A stretch of 64,000 nucleotides of DNA from CAXOVX01 sp964213345 (GCA_964213345.1 CAXOVX010000058.1:1-64000); one strand, 5' to 3'; counted from the stretch's first letter, positions 44,453 through 54,043 are shown. The notes: a model not told the origin generated them from the letters alone. A program made the numbers and translations.

Positions 44453-46087
44453 CTATTTACAAAGATTAAGTTCCGGCCTTATTAACGGAGAATCTATATT
44501 TAAACATCCAAGTAGCGAGTGAAATATGTTGCTATGCGATACAGCATCATTTGCCCGACCTCTTATTCGCTCAAAATTATTTCCGTATCTTGTTAAAAAC
44601 TCTTGTGACCCCCAAACAAACATTCCTATATTAACTAGGGCTTTTTCTGGTATATTCTCATACATTGCTGCATCAAAGTAGCGTCCTGTTACATATGACC
44701 CATGATCTGATGCAAAAATCAAAAATACGTTTTCATCTCTAAGTTGAGTTATTAGTTCATCCAAAACAAAATCGGTATAAAGTACACTATTGTGGTAGTT
44801 ATTTTCCAGCATTTTCGGAGTGCAGTTTGCAACACTACTAATGTGACATTCTGGATGAAATTTATAAAATTCCCCAGGGTATCGAAGATTAACCATCCAG
44901 TGGCTGCCCTGCATTTGAGCTACCAAAAATTTGTTCTTGTCTTTGTTTTCGTTAATAAAAGACATTACAAGTGGTATGAGACTTTCATCATATAATTTGC
45001 CATCTTTAAATTTGCTACCAAACTTATCGCGAATATCGCTTTTCGTTAAAAGATATTCAGCCTCTAATGGAATTGAACTACAATGCCTGTCTCCGAGAGA
45101 AACAGAACGCATCCCTATCCACGCTGTCTTGAAGCCCAATTCCTTGAAAATCGAAATAACAGTCGTTTCTCTTATAGCCTTCTTCCAGTATGGAGGACTG
45201 TTCCTAGTCAGGATATATGGGATCGAAATCTGTGTAGTGGTGGCACTAGAAGTTGCATTTTTAAAACTAATAAAATTTTCTATACGCATCATCTTCGGAG
45301 TATTCTCATATTTTCGATATCCATTAATCTCTAAAATATCACCACGTAAAGATCCTCCTATTATCAAAATCACCGTTAATGGCTTTTTATCAGGCATATT
45401 ATGGTGCAATTGGTGCAATTTACTTATATCCACTTTAGATGGTAGTATGTCAGTGCCAGTATGGATATTCTTGCTAAATAATGCATAATATATCAAGGGA
45501 AAGGGCTGATAATTGGTTAACACATTTTTCACAACAACACGACCTATTACAATATGCCCATATATAAGCAAAATAATAGAAAGCACTGCAATACTACGTA
45601 CAAACAAGTGTCGCGCTTTGTCATCAGAATTTGCATCCGATATTTTAGCTTCTAAGCGGTGTAATAAAAAAAAACCAATAATTGCTGCAATTACTGCTAA
45701 AAATAATGCTTGCCTACTCAGCAAATCCCCAATGAAATCCCGATCTTCGTGTATTACTGCTCGAAATAAGTTATAGGTTAACGGTTGCTTGAAATTGATA
45801 AAGAAATATATACTAAATCCGCCCAATCCATACAAAACTGTAACTACTGTATATAACAAGCGCTTATTTAAACTAGCAACTAGAAATATGACAAAAATCA
45901 ACGAAACAGCTGTTAAACCCTCAATCAAAATCTGAATGTACTCCGAAAAATACACTTTTACATGCAGTGCATAGACTATAATTGGAAGGTAAAACAAAAA
46001 AGCATATGCTACTGCTATAAAGAACACATTTTTTGTATTTTTCAAAAGAAATGAGATTGTTTTGTCTAAAAATTTATACGGCATCAT
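44453..46087 (-). CDS. EptA-like sulfatase-fold membrane protein (phosphoethanolamine transferase family)
   Basis: 544 residues: five N-terminal membrane helices (to about residue 180), then a periplasmic sulfatase-fold domain. VILIIGGSLRGDILEINGYR corresponds to the GExxRxD-GYxR region of EptA, but the metal-ligand Glu is Gly here. SSATTTQISIPYIL holds the expected nucleophile Thr region, and FASDHGSYVTG the metal Asp-His. EptA moves phosphoethanolamine onto lipid A. Loss of one zinc ligand casts doubt on catalysis, or it may act on another lipid or glycan. First gene of the pyrG string. Confidence 0.75.
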   Translation of the reverse strand: MMPYKFLDKTISFLLKNTKNVFFIAVAYAFLFYLPIIVYALHVKVYFSEYIQILIEGLTAVSLIFVIFLVASLNKRLLYTVVTVLYGLGGFSIYFFINFKQPLTYNLFRAVIHEDRDFIGDLLSRQALFLAVIAAIIGFFLLHRLEAKISDANSDDKARHLFVRSIAVLSIILLIYGHIVIGRVVVKNVLTNYQPFPLIYYALFSKNIHTGTDILPSKVDISKLHQLHHNMPDKKPLTVILIIGGSLRGDILEINGYRKYENTPKMMRIENFISFKNATSSATTTQISIPYILTRNSPPYWKKAIRETTVISIFKELGFKTAWIGMRSVSLGDRHCSSIPLEAEYLLTKSDIRDKFGSKFKDGKLYDESLIPLVMSFINENKDKNKFLVAQMQGSHWMVNLRYPGEFYKFHPECHISSVANCTPKMLENNYHNSVLYTDFVLDELITQLRDENVFLIFASDHGSYVTGRYFDAAMYENIPEKALVNIGMFVWGSQEFLTRYGNNFERIRGRANDAVSHSNIFHSLLGCLNIDSPLIRPELNLCK

Positions 46088-46341
46088 GATGTGTTATAAC
46101 AATTTTACCATAGCAGATATACCCCAGCTCGCTTACTTTTTTACAACAAGGCTCAGCCTCCTGTATTTTTCTAAAAAACAAGGACTGACCTTTACCAAAC
46201 ACCAACTTCGCAACAAGCAGACCTACACCCCACTCTTATACCGTAGGATAACTACTACCGCCACCATTGTAAAGACAAGCTGCAACTATTTATACGATAA
46301 GAATCGATGGAAAACGACACCAAACATCATGCCTTCAAAAA

Positions 46342-46418
46342 TGGCGGGGACGACGAGTCTCGAACTCGCGACCTCCGGCGTGACAGGCCGGCACTCTAAC
46401 CAACTGAGCTACGCCCCC
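46342..46418 (-). tRNA. tRNA-Asp (GUC)
   Basis: Minus-strand sequence GGGGGCGTAGCTCAGTTGG, anticodon loop CCTGTCACG, T arm GAGTTCGAGACTC; acceptor GGGGGCG with CGTCCCC and encoded GCCA. Confidence 0.96.
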
Positions 46419-46546
46419 ACTCTTTACTAAACACAACAACAAAAACACGACACACTCAACAACGCACACCCTACCTAACACAATCCCGTGTGCTCTGTAA
46501 AACGTAGATCATCACACTTCACTAACACACTGTTTATTCCAGCTAA

Positions 46547-46622
46547 TGGTGGGCGATGACAGGTTCGAACTGCCGACCCCCTCGGTGTAAACGAGGTGCT
46601 CTACCAGCTGAGCTAATCGCCC
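46547..46622 (-). tRNA. tRNA-Val (UAC)
   Basis: Minus-strand GGGCGATTAGCTCAGCTGG, anticodon loop TTTACAC with TAC, T arm CAGTTCGAACCTG, acceptor closing ATCGCCC and encoded ACCA. The 128 bp between this and the Asp tRNA carry no gene. Confidence 0.96.
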
Positions 46623-46743
46623 CTCCATACACAAAGCTAATACTTGATGTAAGATTAAAAATCAAGCCAAATGTGAAGCCAAGCTCAATAATTTTCATAC
46701 AAAACTTCCTACGCACTCAAAAGATCTCTGCATGTAAGAGAAT

Positions 46744-47100
46744 CTATTCAACTTTCGCGCCTTCAACAAGTGTTGTGGCAGATTGCGATGACTGTTCTGA
46801 CACAACTCGCTGATCATCATCGATCTGTGCACTATTGACACCACCTTCACCCAAACTTGTTAAAGCGTACTTGCAGAGCTCTTCGAATGGTACACCATGC
46901 TCTAAAGCCAATTTCTGAAGTTTCTCTAAACTGTCCATTATTTCCTGTGGTATCGTTCCTCCACGCTCACTTTGAATAAATTTAGCTTGAAAAAATATGG
47001 GATGTTGGTCCATTTTAGGGGAGCCTATGTATATGGCGACCTTCGCAACCCTCCCTCCAAAGTCACAGGGGACATCCATCTTTACAACGGTAGCAGCCAT
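46744..47100 (-). CDS. DUF2610 protein
   Basis: 118 residues: MAATVVKMDVPCDFGGRVAK, FIQSERGGTIPQEIMDSLEK and ELCKYALTSLGE. This matches the short DUF2610 family that I know mainly from Rickettsiales. It has an acidic, Ser/Gln-rich C-terminal extension of about 35 residues. Function unknown. It is useful as a taxonomic marker. The 3' end is followed by the Val tRNA region on the same strand. Confidence 0.75.
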   Translation of the reverse strand: MAATVVKMDVPCDFGGRVAKVAIYIGSPKMDQHPIFFQAKFIQSERGGTIPQEIMDSLEKLQKLALEHGVPFEELCKYALTSLGEGGVNSAQIDDDQRVVSEQSSQSATTLVEGAKVE

Positions 47101-47249
47101 TTTTTTCCTTTTTTATCCCACTCTACGTATCTATCAGACTAAAATATAAAATTTTATCTGTCAATAGCAGACGAAAATATAGCCAAAATAACGCAACAAC
47201 TCGTAGCAAAAGTGGAGTTTTGAAAAAAGTCTGTATTACTATATTATAT

Positions 47250-47326
47250 CTGACACCTGCCCATGGTTACCACTACACTTCTTGTTCTCACTATTACGCT
47301 CTTCTAGTGCTTATTAACTTGGTATT
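47250..47326 (+). repeat. Palindromic repeat, copy j (truncated)
   Basis: CACCTGCCCATGGTTACCAC, TCTTGTTCTCACTATTACGC and TCTAGTGCTTATTAACTTGG TAT follow the family order with the outer left end missing. On the minus strand its end encodes the last codons (KIPS) and the stop of mnmA. Confidence 0.65.
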
Positions 47327-48426
47327 TTCCTTATAATCCACCCACCTCCTAGCAATTTAGTTTTGTCATACATAACACATGCTTGTCCTGGAGTAATAGC
47401 GAAATAATCTTCATAAAGCTCTACCTCAGCTGCATCATGACCTGCATATTTTACAACGACATTAGAACCTATGTGGGTTGATCGTAATTTTGCAGTACAC
47501 TTTAAGGGGTGATTTAGATATATCTCATCATTTTGTGACATCCAGCTTATCCCTCTTATAAGTAATTTTTTTGACTTTAGATCCTGTCTATAACCGACAA
47601 CTACCTCGCTGTTTTCGGGGTCTATTTTTATCACGTATAAAGGTTCTGAGTGAGGGATATTCAGCCCTCTTCTTTGCCCAATGGTGTAATTAATGGTCCC
47701 ATCATGCTTACCAATGACGGCACCATCCCTGAATACAATGTTACCTGGCTGAAAAGCAGTGGGGCGAAATTTTGCTATAATACTCCTGTAATCACCGTTC
47801 GGCACGAAACATATATCTTGGCTATCTGGCTTGTCAGCGGTATTAAGCCCATAATGGTACGCTATTTCCCTTGTATGCGATTTCTTGAAATTACCTAGTG
47901 GAAACAGCAAGTAATTTAATTGCTCATGTGTAGTTGTAAATAAAAAATAGCTCTGATCCTTACCTTCATCTACTGCTTTATGCAATTCATGCTTACCATT
48001 TTGCGTTATTTTACGTGCATAATGCCCTGTAGCTATTTGATCAGCACCAAATTTTTTAGCAGCTTGTAATAAACCTTGAAATTTTACCCGTTGGTTGCAC
48101 AATACACATGGAATTGGAGTTTCTCCCCTTACATAACTATCTACAAACGGTTCTATGACTTCATGTTGAAAATTACGCTCATAGTTAAAGGTATAGTGCG
48201 GTATGCCTATCTTTTTTGCTGCTATTTGAGCATCATAAATGTTGCTATCAACGTGACAGGCCCTTTCTTGACCTAGGATGTTATCTTTATTGCATAGTTG
48301 TAGTGTTACACCAATAACATCATATCCGACTTCATGCAATAAAGCAGCCGTTGTAGAGCTATCTACTCCGCCTGACATGGCTACAACTATCTTCGATCGT
48401 TCCCCTTGAGGGAGTGCTTTTAACAT
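47314..48426 (-). CDS. mnmA: tRNA-specific 2-thiouridylase MnmA
   Basis: 370 residues. It thiolates U34 of Lys/Glu/Gln tRNAs. VVAMSGGVDSSTTAALL is the PP-loop, IPCVLCNQRVKF holds the first catalytic Cys and SQDICFVP the second; YTIGQRRGLNI is also conserved. The C-terminal beta-barrel ends GQACVMYDKTKLLGGGWI. The last residues KIPS and the stop are provided by the palindromic repeat, but the conserved GGGxI end is intact, so function should be kept. Confidence 0.96.
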   Translation of the reverse strand: MLKALPQGERSKIVVAMSGGVDSSTTAALLHEVGYDVIGVTLQLCNKDNILGQERACHVDSNIYDAQIAAKKIGIPHYTFNYERNFQHEVIEPFVDSYVRGETPIPCVLCNQRVKFQGLLQAAKKFGADQIATGHYARKITQNGKHELHKAVDEGKDQSYFLFTTTHEQLNYLLFPLGNFKKSHTREIAYHYGLNTADKPDSQDICFVPNGDYRSIIAKFRPTAFQPGNIVFRDGAVIGKHDGTINYTIGQRRGLNIPHSEPLYVIKIDPENSEVVVGYRQDLKSKKLLIRGISWMSQNDEIYLNHPLKCTAKLRSTHIGSNVVVKYAGHDAAEVELYEDYFAITPGQACVMYDKTKLLGGGWIIRKIPS

Positions 48427-48505
48427 ATAATATTAATTTTCCCTTTTAACGCCACCTTTACTCCTATCATGTTTCCTTTGTGCAACTTAACAAATGGTTC
48501 TACAG

Positions 48506-48634
48506 TCAAGACACAAATCCTTTGTAAGAGCCATTAACATTACAACACACTTCTGCAAAGTCCATTTCCATACGAAACCTACTTGGCCATGCTTTTTTAA
48601 TATAGATATCACATCCATATTGTTGCAACATCAT
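48506..48634 (-). CDS. Putative 42-residue micro-ORF coupled to holB
   Basis: Two adjacent ATGs directly follow the holB TAG (GAGGAGTAGATGATG), and the overlapping GAGGAG would be an ideal ribosome-binding site. The product MMLQQYGCDIYIKKAWPSRF continues RMEMDFAEVCCNVNGSYKGF VS. No family recognised. It could be a translated leader for mnmA 80 bp downstream, the stub of a decayed gene, or chance. Confidence 0.3.
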   Translation of the reverse strand: MMLQQYGCDIYIKKAWPSRFRMEMDFAEVCCNVNGSYKGFVS

Positions 48635-49717
48635 CTACTCCTCATCTATAATTCGGGGGTTATGGACTAAGATGCTAAATAGTACGGTACTTGGGTTAAG
48701 ATACGCATTTTCAGCATCGTATAATAACGATTGTAAATTTGTTAAATAACGTAAATCTTTCTGAATTTCAGAGGCAGGTAATTGTATCTTATCCTTTATA
48801 TTGCCAACAATGATCCGAGGGAGTACATTCTTCAGTAATGCAAAATTATCTTTCAGTACACTATTATCTAGAATTTCATATAATAGTTTTATACTATCGC
48901 GTTCTGACATAGGTACAGAATAAAATTTTTGTATAGATTGTACCAAGGCTAATATATTGTTACTGCAGAGTTTCAGCGCGATGCCCATATTCCCACCAGA
49001 AAGCCTAAATATTGCCTCCAGCTCTGTATTTCCAAGCTGAAAGTCTTTTACTTTTTCACGCAATATGCTGCAAAAGTCGCTATAAGCTAGTGCTTGAGTC
49101 TTTATTATACAGCAACGTGACCTTACAGTAGGCAGAATAGTGGCAAGTTTACTAGTTACCAAAATAATACAAGTATATGCTGTAGGCTCTTCTAATAACT
49201 TCAACAACCCATTGCTTGCATTAAGATTTAGGTGTTCTGCTCCATCTATCATGAGCATTTTCCGTGTACCACATCCAGGTGTAGTCTGTAAGAATGCTTG
49301 TGCTAATCTGATTTCATCAATGGTAATACCCACTTTTTCCTTTTGTGTAAACGAATTGTAGATACATTCTGAGCTAATATGTAAGAGATCTGGATGCTGC
49401 AACTTATTTACCAACTTTGCTACTTCAGGGGTCATTGCAAGAATACTCAATTCTGCATTTTTACTCATACTTGATGTATTGTATTGTGACAAAGTAATAT
49501 CATCTCGGATAGATAAAAGAGTCTTGGCTAATCTGCGGGCAAAAGTCGCTTTACCGGTACTTGCGGGGCCACTTATGATATAGGCATGATGTAACTTATT
49601 GTCTGTTATAGCAGCGGCAAAAAAATTCCAAACCTTATCAATACCATATATGCGGCTCTCAGTAGATAATAAACAATTATCGGGGTTTTCTCCTCCAGCC
49701 CGGGTAACTTTTCTCAT
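48635..49717 (-). CDS. holB: DNA polymerase III delta' subunit
   Basis: 360 residues. Clamp-loader AAA+ fold: IYGIDKVWNFFAAAITDNKL HHAY, P-loop ISGPASTGKATFARRLAKTL, KMLMIDGAEHLNLNASNGLL KLLEEP and the SRC motif in TVRSRCCIIK. The Ser-Arg-Cys arginine finger is kept. The zinc-binding Cys cluster of some delta' proteins is absent. It is 12 bp downstream of dapA. The C terminus is short, consistent with a delta' that only needs to pair with tau and delta. Confidence 0.88.
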   Translation of the reverse strand: MRKVTRAGGENPDNCLLSTESRIYGIDKVWNFFAAAITDNKLHHAYIISGPASTGKATFARRLAKTLLSIRDDITLSQYNTSSMSKNAELSILAMTPEVAKLVNKLQHPDLLHISSECIYNSFTQKEKVGITIDEIRLAQAFLQTTPGCGTRKMLMIDGAEHLNLNASNGLLKLLEEPTAYTCIILVTSKLATILPTVRSRCCIIKTQALAYSDFCSILREKVKDFQLGNTELEAIFRLSGGNMGIALKLCSNNILALVQSIQKFYSVPMSERDSIKLLYEILDNSVLKDNFALLKNVLPRIIVGNIKDKIQLPASEIQKDLRYLTNLQSLLYDAENAYLNPSTVLFSILVHNPRIIDEE

Positions 49718-49729
49718 ATGTACCCTCTT

Positions 49730-50635
49730 TCATGATTCCAATGCCTTTGCTAAATTTACGATGTTTGCGATAATTTGTTTGCTATTTTCGCCTAATTCAC
49801 ATAAGGGTAGCCTGATATGTGGACTATGTATTATGTTTAACAGGTATGCAGCGTATTTTACTGGTATAGGATTTGTTTCGCAAAACATAGCTCTATGTAT
49901 TGGAAATAATTTTTGTTGCAAACGTAGAGCTTCATCATAGTGGTCCTGCCTCAGTAGTTCTTGAATTTTATTGCACTGATGAGGTATGATATTCGAAGAT
50001 ACTGATATACACCCTTGTCCACCATGAGCATTAAAGGCAATTGCGGTGGAATCTTCACCAGATAGTTGCGTGAAGTTCTTTACTCCACTACTACTCAGTA
50101 ATGTCTGTAAAAACAAAGGACGATCTAGGTTAGATGTTGAGTCTTTTACTCCTACTATTCGAGGCAGCTGAGCTAGTTTGTGTATCGTATGATCTTGTAT
50201 GTCTATTCCTGTACGACCCGGAACATTGTAAATAAATATTGGAATATCGGACTTATCATGAACCAGTTTATAATGGGCATATAGTCCATCTTGAGGTGGC
50301 TTATTGTAATATGGTGTAACAATTAAAACTGCATCTGCACCTAAATTTTTGGCTTGTTTCGTATAAAAAATTGTTTGTTCTGTATCATTAGTTCCGGTCC
50401 CTACAACTAGCTTCATACTCGATTGACTTGAATGTGTGAGGTCCGATACATATCGAATCGCATCTGCCCTTTCTTCGCACTTTATTGTTGCTGCTTCTCC
50501 TGTAGAGCCAAAAACTACAACACCATTTACTTTTGCTTCCATCTGCAGGGTAATGAGTTTTTCGAGACTTGCAAAATCTATCTTCCCTTCATCCGAGAAT
50601 GGTGTAATAAGAGCAGTGTATAATCCTTCCCACAT
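49730..50635 (-). CDS. dapA: 4-hydroxy-tetrahydrodipicolinate synthase
   Basis: 301 residues. It condenses pyruvate with aspartate semialdehyde, the first committed DAP/lysine step. MWEGLYTALITPFSDEGKID, FGSTGEAATI, IVTPYYNKPPQ (catalytic Tyr) and IVGVKDSTSNL (Schiff-base Lys) are all visible. I use the ATG of MWEGLY; the 23 extra upstream codons overlap the end of rho in another frame and are not family-like. Rho ends 10 bp upstream. Confidence 0.95.
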   Translation of the reverse strand: MWEGLYTALITPFSDEGKIDFASLEKLITLQMEAKVNGVVVFGSTGEAATIKCEERADAIRYVSDLTHSSQSSMKLVVGTGTNDTEQTIFYTKQAKNLGADAVLIVTPYYNKPPQDGLYAHYKLVHDKSDIPIFIYNVPGRTGIDIQDHTIHKLAQLPRIVGVKDSTSNLDRPLFLQTLLSSSGVKNFTQLSGEDSTAIAFNAHGGQGCISVSSNIIPHQCNKIQELLRQDHYDEALRLQQKLFPIHRAMFCETNPIPVKYAAYLLNIIHSPHIRLPLCELGENSKQIIANIVNLAKALES

Positions 50636-50645
50636 GGCATTTCCC

Positions 50646-52127
50646 CTATTCTCTCCTAGTTTTATTATTGGAACTATATGTGTCCATTTGTTGAAAGAAC
50701 TCATGGTTGAATTTTGAAGGTTTTAATTTATCTATTAAAAACTCTATGGATTCTGTTGGTCCCATAGGGTTGATTATTTTTCTCAAAATCCATATTTTAG
50801 ATAAAGTTGTTTTATCTACTAGCAAGTCCTCTTTCCGTGTCCCCGATTTTGATATATCAATTGCGGGGAATATGCGTCTGTCGGCAATTTTCCTATCTAG
50901 TATAATTTCAGAATTACCTGTTCCTTTAAATTCTTCAAATATCACCTCATCCATTCTGGAACCCGTCTCAATTAAAGCGGTTGCTATAATGGTTAAAGAC
51001 CCCTTTTCCTCGATATTACGAGCTGCTCCGAAAAAGCGTTTTGGTCTTTGTAGTGCATTTGAATCTACACCACCACTTAAAACTTTACCAGAAGAAGGAG
51101 CGATATTATTGTATGCACGTGCTAATCTTGTGATGGAGTCTAGTAATATTACAACGTCCTTCTTTGTTTCTACAAGTCGTTTTGCTTTTTCTATAACCAT
51201 TTCTGCTAATTGCACGTGTCTATAATAAGGCTCATCGAAGGTAGAGCTAACTACTTCCCCCTTCACAGATCTCAACATATCTGTTACTTCTTCCGGTCTC
51301 TCGTCGATTAGAAGAACAATTAATATGATATCGGGGTAATTACGAGTAATAGAGTGGGCTATGTTTTGAATTAACATTGTCTTACCTGTGCGTGGTGGTG
51401 CTACAATTAAAGCCCTTTGCCCACGTCCTAATGGAGATACTATGTCTATGATACGAGCACTTAAAGTATTAGGTGCCCCGTCAATACTCTCCAACATGAT
51501 TAATTGCTCAGGATAAAGTGGTGTCAAATCATCAAAATGTGGCCTATGTTTATTCTTTAATGGCTCACTTCCATTGATAGTACTGATATTAGTAATGGCA
51601 AAATATCTTTCATTTTTACGCGGAGCTCTGATAGGTCCCGCAATTGTATCTCCTGTACGCAGTGCATACTTCCTAATTTGATTTGGAGAAACATATATAT
51701 CATCTGGTCCAGGTACGTAATTAGATTCTGGGGAACGTAAAAAGCCATAGCCATCTTGCAAAATTTCCAATATACCCTCTCCTACCATTACCCCACCTTT
51801 CTCAGCCAAATGTTGTAAAATAGCAAAAATGAGGTCATGCTTCTGTAAACTTTCTGGGTTTTCCACATGAAGTGATTCTGCAAATATCATTAACCCTTCA
51901 GGGCTCTTCCTTTTTAAATCTTTAAGATGGTAAGTAACTTCGGTATTCGCTGAACCTTCATCAGCACTATTTGCAGTGAATGAAGCAGCACTAGGTGCAG
52001 CACTTGCACTATCAACTACTGTATCAGACTTTTTACCATTTTGCAGTAGTGTTTCTTGCTGTTCTTGCGAACCGAGCGTCGCTTGTACCACGTTTTTTGC
52101 GTGCTTCGTTATTCCAAGTGTTGCCAT
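50646..52127 (-). CDS. rho: Transcription termination factor Rho
   Basis: 493 residues, hexameric RNA helicase. The N-terminal 70 residues are a Ser/Ala-rich extension (DSASAAPSAASFTANSADEG) not found in short Rho proteins. Then come LKRKSPEGLMIFAESL, the cold-shock RNA site ILQDGYGFLRSPESNY, P-loop LIVAPPRTGKTMLIQNIAHS, LLIDERPEEVTDMLRSV, the Q-loop region VILLDSITRLARAYN and the R-loop GKVLSGGVDSNAL. First gene of the rho-dapA-holB-mnmA string. Confidence 0.97.
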   Translation of the reverse strand: MATLGITKHAKNVVQATLGSQEQQETLLQNGKKSDTVVDSASAAPSAASFTANSADEGSANTEVTYHLKDLKRKSPEGLMIFAESLHVENPESLQKHDLIFAILQHLAEKGGVMVGEGILEILQDGYGFLRSPESNYVPGPDDIYVSPNQIRKYALRTGDTIAGPIRAPRKNERYFAITNISTINGSEPLKNKHRPHFDDLTPLYPEQLIMLESIDGAPNTLSARIIDIVSPLGRGQRALIVAPPRTGKTMLIQNIAHSITRNYPDIILIVLLIDERPEEVTDMLRSVKGEVVSSTFDEPYYRHVQLAEMVIEKAKRLVETKKDVVILLDSITRLARAYNNIAPSSGKVLSGGVDSNALQRPKRFFGAARNIEEKGSLTIIATALIETGSRMDEVIFEEFKGTGNSEIILDRKIADRRIFPAIDISKSGTRKEDLLVDKTTLSKIWILRKIINPMGPTESIEFLIDKLKPSKFNHEFFQQMDTYSSNNKTRRE

Positions 52128-52455
52128 GATATTTATCTTTCCTTATGTAAGTGGTTTTTTTAAGATTTTATTGCGTTACAGTACTGCAACTATGCGATCA
52201 TCTTTTGGAATATACTTGCAATTGCAATACAATCATTCTGAAAATTTCTTAGACTATACATTGAACTAAAATATGATTACCACAAGAAGAATTTTTTCTT
52301 TCCAGGAAGAAATCTATGTTCTTGAGATCGGCCTAGCATTGTCTGCGTACTACATTACACTAATACAGATAAATGTAAACAACTAGAAAATAGCCCGAGT
52401 ACAGTGTATACTGCAAATTATAAGAAATGTAAATATTATATTAGTATGTAACAGT
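52128..52455. promoter_or_regulatory. Divergent promoter region between rho and HAD gene
   Basis: A 328-bp AT-rich spacer containing the leader of rho (leftward) and the promoter of the HAD gene (rightward). I see no gene, repeat or strong hairpin in it. Confidence 0.4.
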
Positions 52456-53364
52456 ATGCAATGTATTAGTAGTATATCTACAATTATCCCACTTTATGAC
52501 CTATATATTGTTGATATATATGGAGTTATTTTTTATGAACAACATCTAATAAATCAAGCAATAGAAGTCATAGGATTATTAAAACAACTGGGAAAAACGG
52601 CATTTTTCCTATCTAATTTTCATAAAACTAATGCATATATAAAAAAAATGTTGATCGACATTGCTGTCAAAGACAATAATAAATATGCACAAGAAGTGCT
52701 AAAAGATATAGCAATATTTACTTCATGCGATTTTTTTATAGAGTTTGTCATTAGATATCATACAGCGCTTAATCTAAGCACAAATGATGCATTTTTGTTT
52801 TTACGGGGAAAAGCTTATGTAGTAGGAGATACAAAACATCATTTGATTTCAGAAATATCTATGCGCTTGCGAAATATGGGATGTAAGCCATTTGAAGTAG
52901 CCTCTTCTGTAAAAGAGGCAGATTATTTGATAATGCTGGCCTATTCACAACCAAATGACAATATGCCTATGAGTAGATGGGATGATGTATTGCATTTAGC
53001 GGCAGAAATGAGTCTACCTTGTCTTTGTCCTTATCCAGATGTTGCGCCATATCACACAAAACAAAAACGTATATATACCCCAGGATTCTATGCGCAGCAT
53101 TATCAACAAATGAACAGTTGTATGGTATATAACTTTGGAAAGCCATACAAAGAAACGTATGATTTTGCTATCAGTAGCCTAGGAGTTGATGTTAGTAGTA
53201 GCAAAATATTAGTGATTGGAGACAGCATGGTACACGATATTGCAGGAGCGAATAATATTGGGGCTGATTCCTTGCTGATAGATAAATATGCATACAGTGA
53301 TACTGCTAGATTAGCTAATAGCACAAATTTCCCAACTTATATAATGGAAATACTGAGAGTATGA
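52456..53364 (+). CDS. HAD-superfamily class IIA hydrolase (NagD-like, TIGR01459 type)
   Basis: 302 residues. Motif I is DLYIVDIYGVIFYE (nucleophile Asp kept; the acid/base Asp is replaced by Tyr, where the alphaproteobacterial TIGR01459 group has Trp). LGKTAFFLSN is motif II, GKPYKETYDFAISSLGV holds the Lys of motif III, and VIGDSMVHDIAGANNIGADS is motif IV. The substrate is not known; sugar phosphates or nucleotides are usual for the class. The middle cap domain (60-210) is of the C2 type. Confidence 0.8.
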   Translation: MQCISSISTIIPLYDLYIVDIYGVIFYEQHLINQAIEVIGLLKQLGKTAFFLSNFHKTNAYIKKMLIDIAVKDNNKYAQEVLKDIAIFTSCDFFIEFVIRYHTALNLSTNDAFLFLRGKAYVVGDTKHHLISEISMRLRNMGCKPFEVASSVKEADYLIMLAYSQPNDNMPMSRWDDVLHLAAEMSLPCLCPYPDVAPYHTKQKRIYTPGFYAQHYQQMNSCMVYNFGKPYKETYDFAISSLGVDVSSSKILVIGDSMVHDIAGANNIGADSLLIDKYAYSDTARLANSTNFPTYIMEILRV

Positions 53365-53411
53365 GAAGTTTAGCCTGCCTGGTAAATTGTAACAATTTTA
53401 CGAAAAATTAA

Positions 53412-53900
53412 GTGAAAAAGCTCAATGTTTTAATGAACAATACGATCGCGAATTGTTGTCGTAAAAGTAGTTTCACACATCACCAAATCATAGTAGATTG
53501 GGAGCACATTGTAGGTCTAAAATTGGCCAAAATTGCCATTCCATTTGCACTCAAAATTCCTCCATCTCAGAGTGCTAACGGAACTTTGATATTGGCTATT
53601 AGCAATCCAGGATATGTTATGGAGTTACAAATGTCTGAAACTACGATATTGCAGAAAATTAATACCTATTTTGGTTATCAGGCGATAAGTGCTATAAAAT
53701 TAGTAATCAACGATAAGGCGTTTAAGTTACATTCTATCAATAATGACAGTGAAACATTTCAGCATGGTGCAAATCTTTATGGGACTAAGCACTTAGAGAG
53801 CAATTTCGCCCAAATTTTAGATGGAAGTGTGGCGCAAATATCTGATACGGAAGTAAAAACAGCTATAAGTGCATTGAGAGATGCGTTGTTTAAAAGTTAA
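53412..53900 (+). CDS. DUF721/DciA-like protein
   Basis: 162 residues from a GTG start: MKKLNVLMNNTIANCCRKSS, then IIVDWEHIVGLKLAKIAIPF (the DUF721 W..IVG..LA..), GTLILAISNPGYVMELQMSE and LQKINTYFGYQAISAIKLVI. DUF721 includes DciA, the replicative-helicase operator of most bacteria lacking DnaC. It has a C-terminal tail of about 50 residues. It lies 47 bp after the HAD gene, probably on one transcript. Confidence 0.75.
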   Translation: MKKLNVLMNNTIANCCRKSSFTHHQIIVDWEHIVGLKLAKIAIPFALKIPPSQSANGTLILAISNPGYVMELQMSETTILQKINTYFGYQAISAIKLVINDKAFKLHSINNDSETFQHGANLYGTKHLESNFAQILDGSVAQISDTEVKTAISALRDALFKS

Positions 53901-53999
53901 TCAATAGCAAAGTTCAGTACCTTTACACGTTAGTTACCTTACCCTTTTAACCCAAGCATCCGTAATAGAAGTCAAGAAGAAAGGAGGTAAAATTACAAC

Positions 54000-54043
54000 A
54001 CACAATCAGCTCAAAGTAGCTATATAGGCTATTTTGATTGTGT
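54000..54043. other. Hairpin downstream of DUF721 gene
   Basis: ACACAATCA and TGATTGTGT are 9-bp inverted repeats 26 bases apart, 100 bp after the gene. There is no T run. It may be an IS end or a weak terminator. Confidence 0.25.

Noticed and set aside
44931..45488. A 185-codon plus-strand frame
   Set aside because: Antisense to the EptA-like gene; no recognisable domain.
50707..51225. A 172-codon plus-strand frame
   Set aside because: Antisense to rho, which is fully supported by its motifs.
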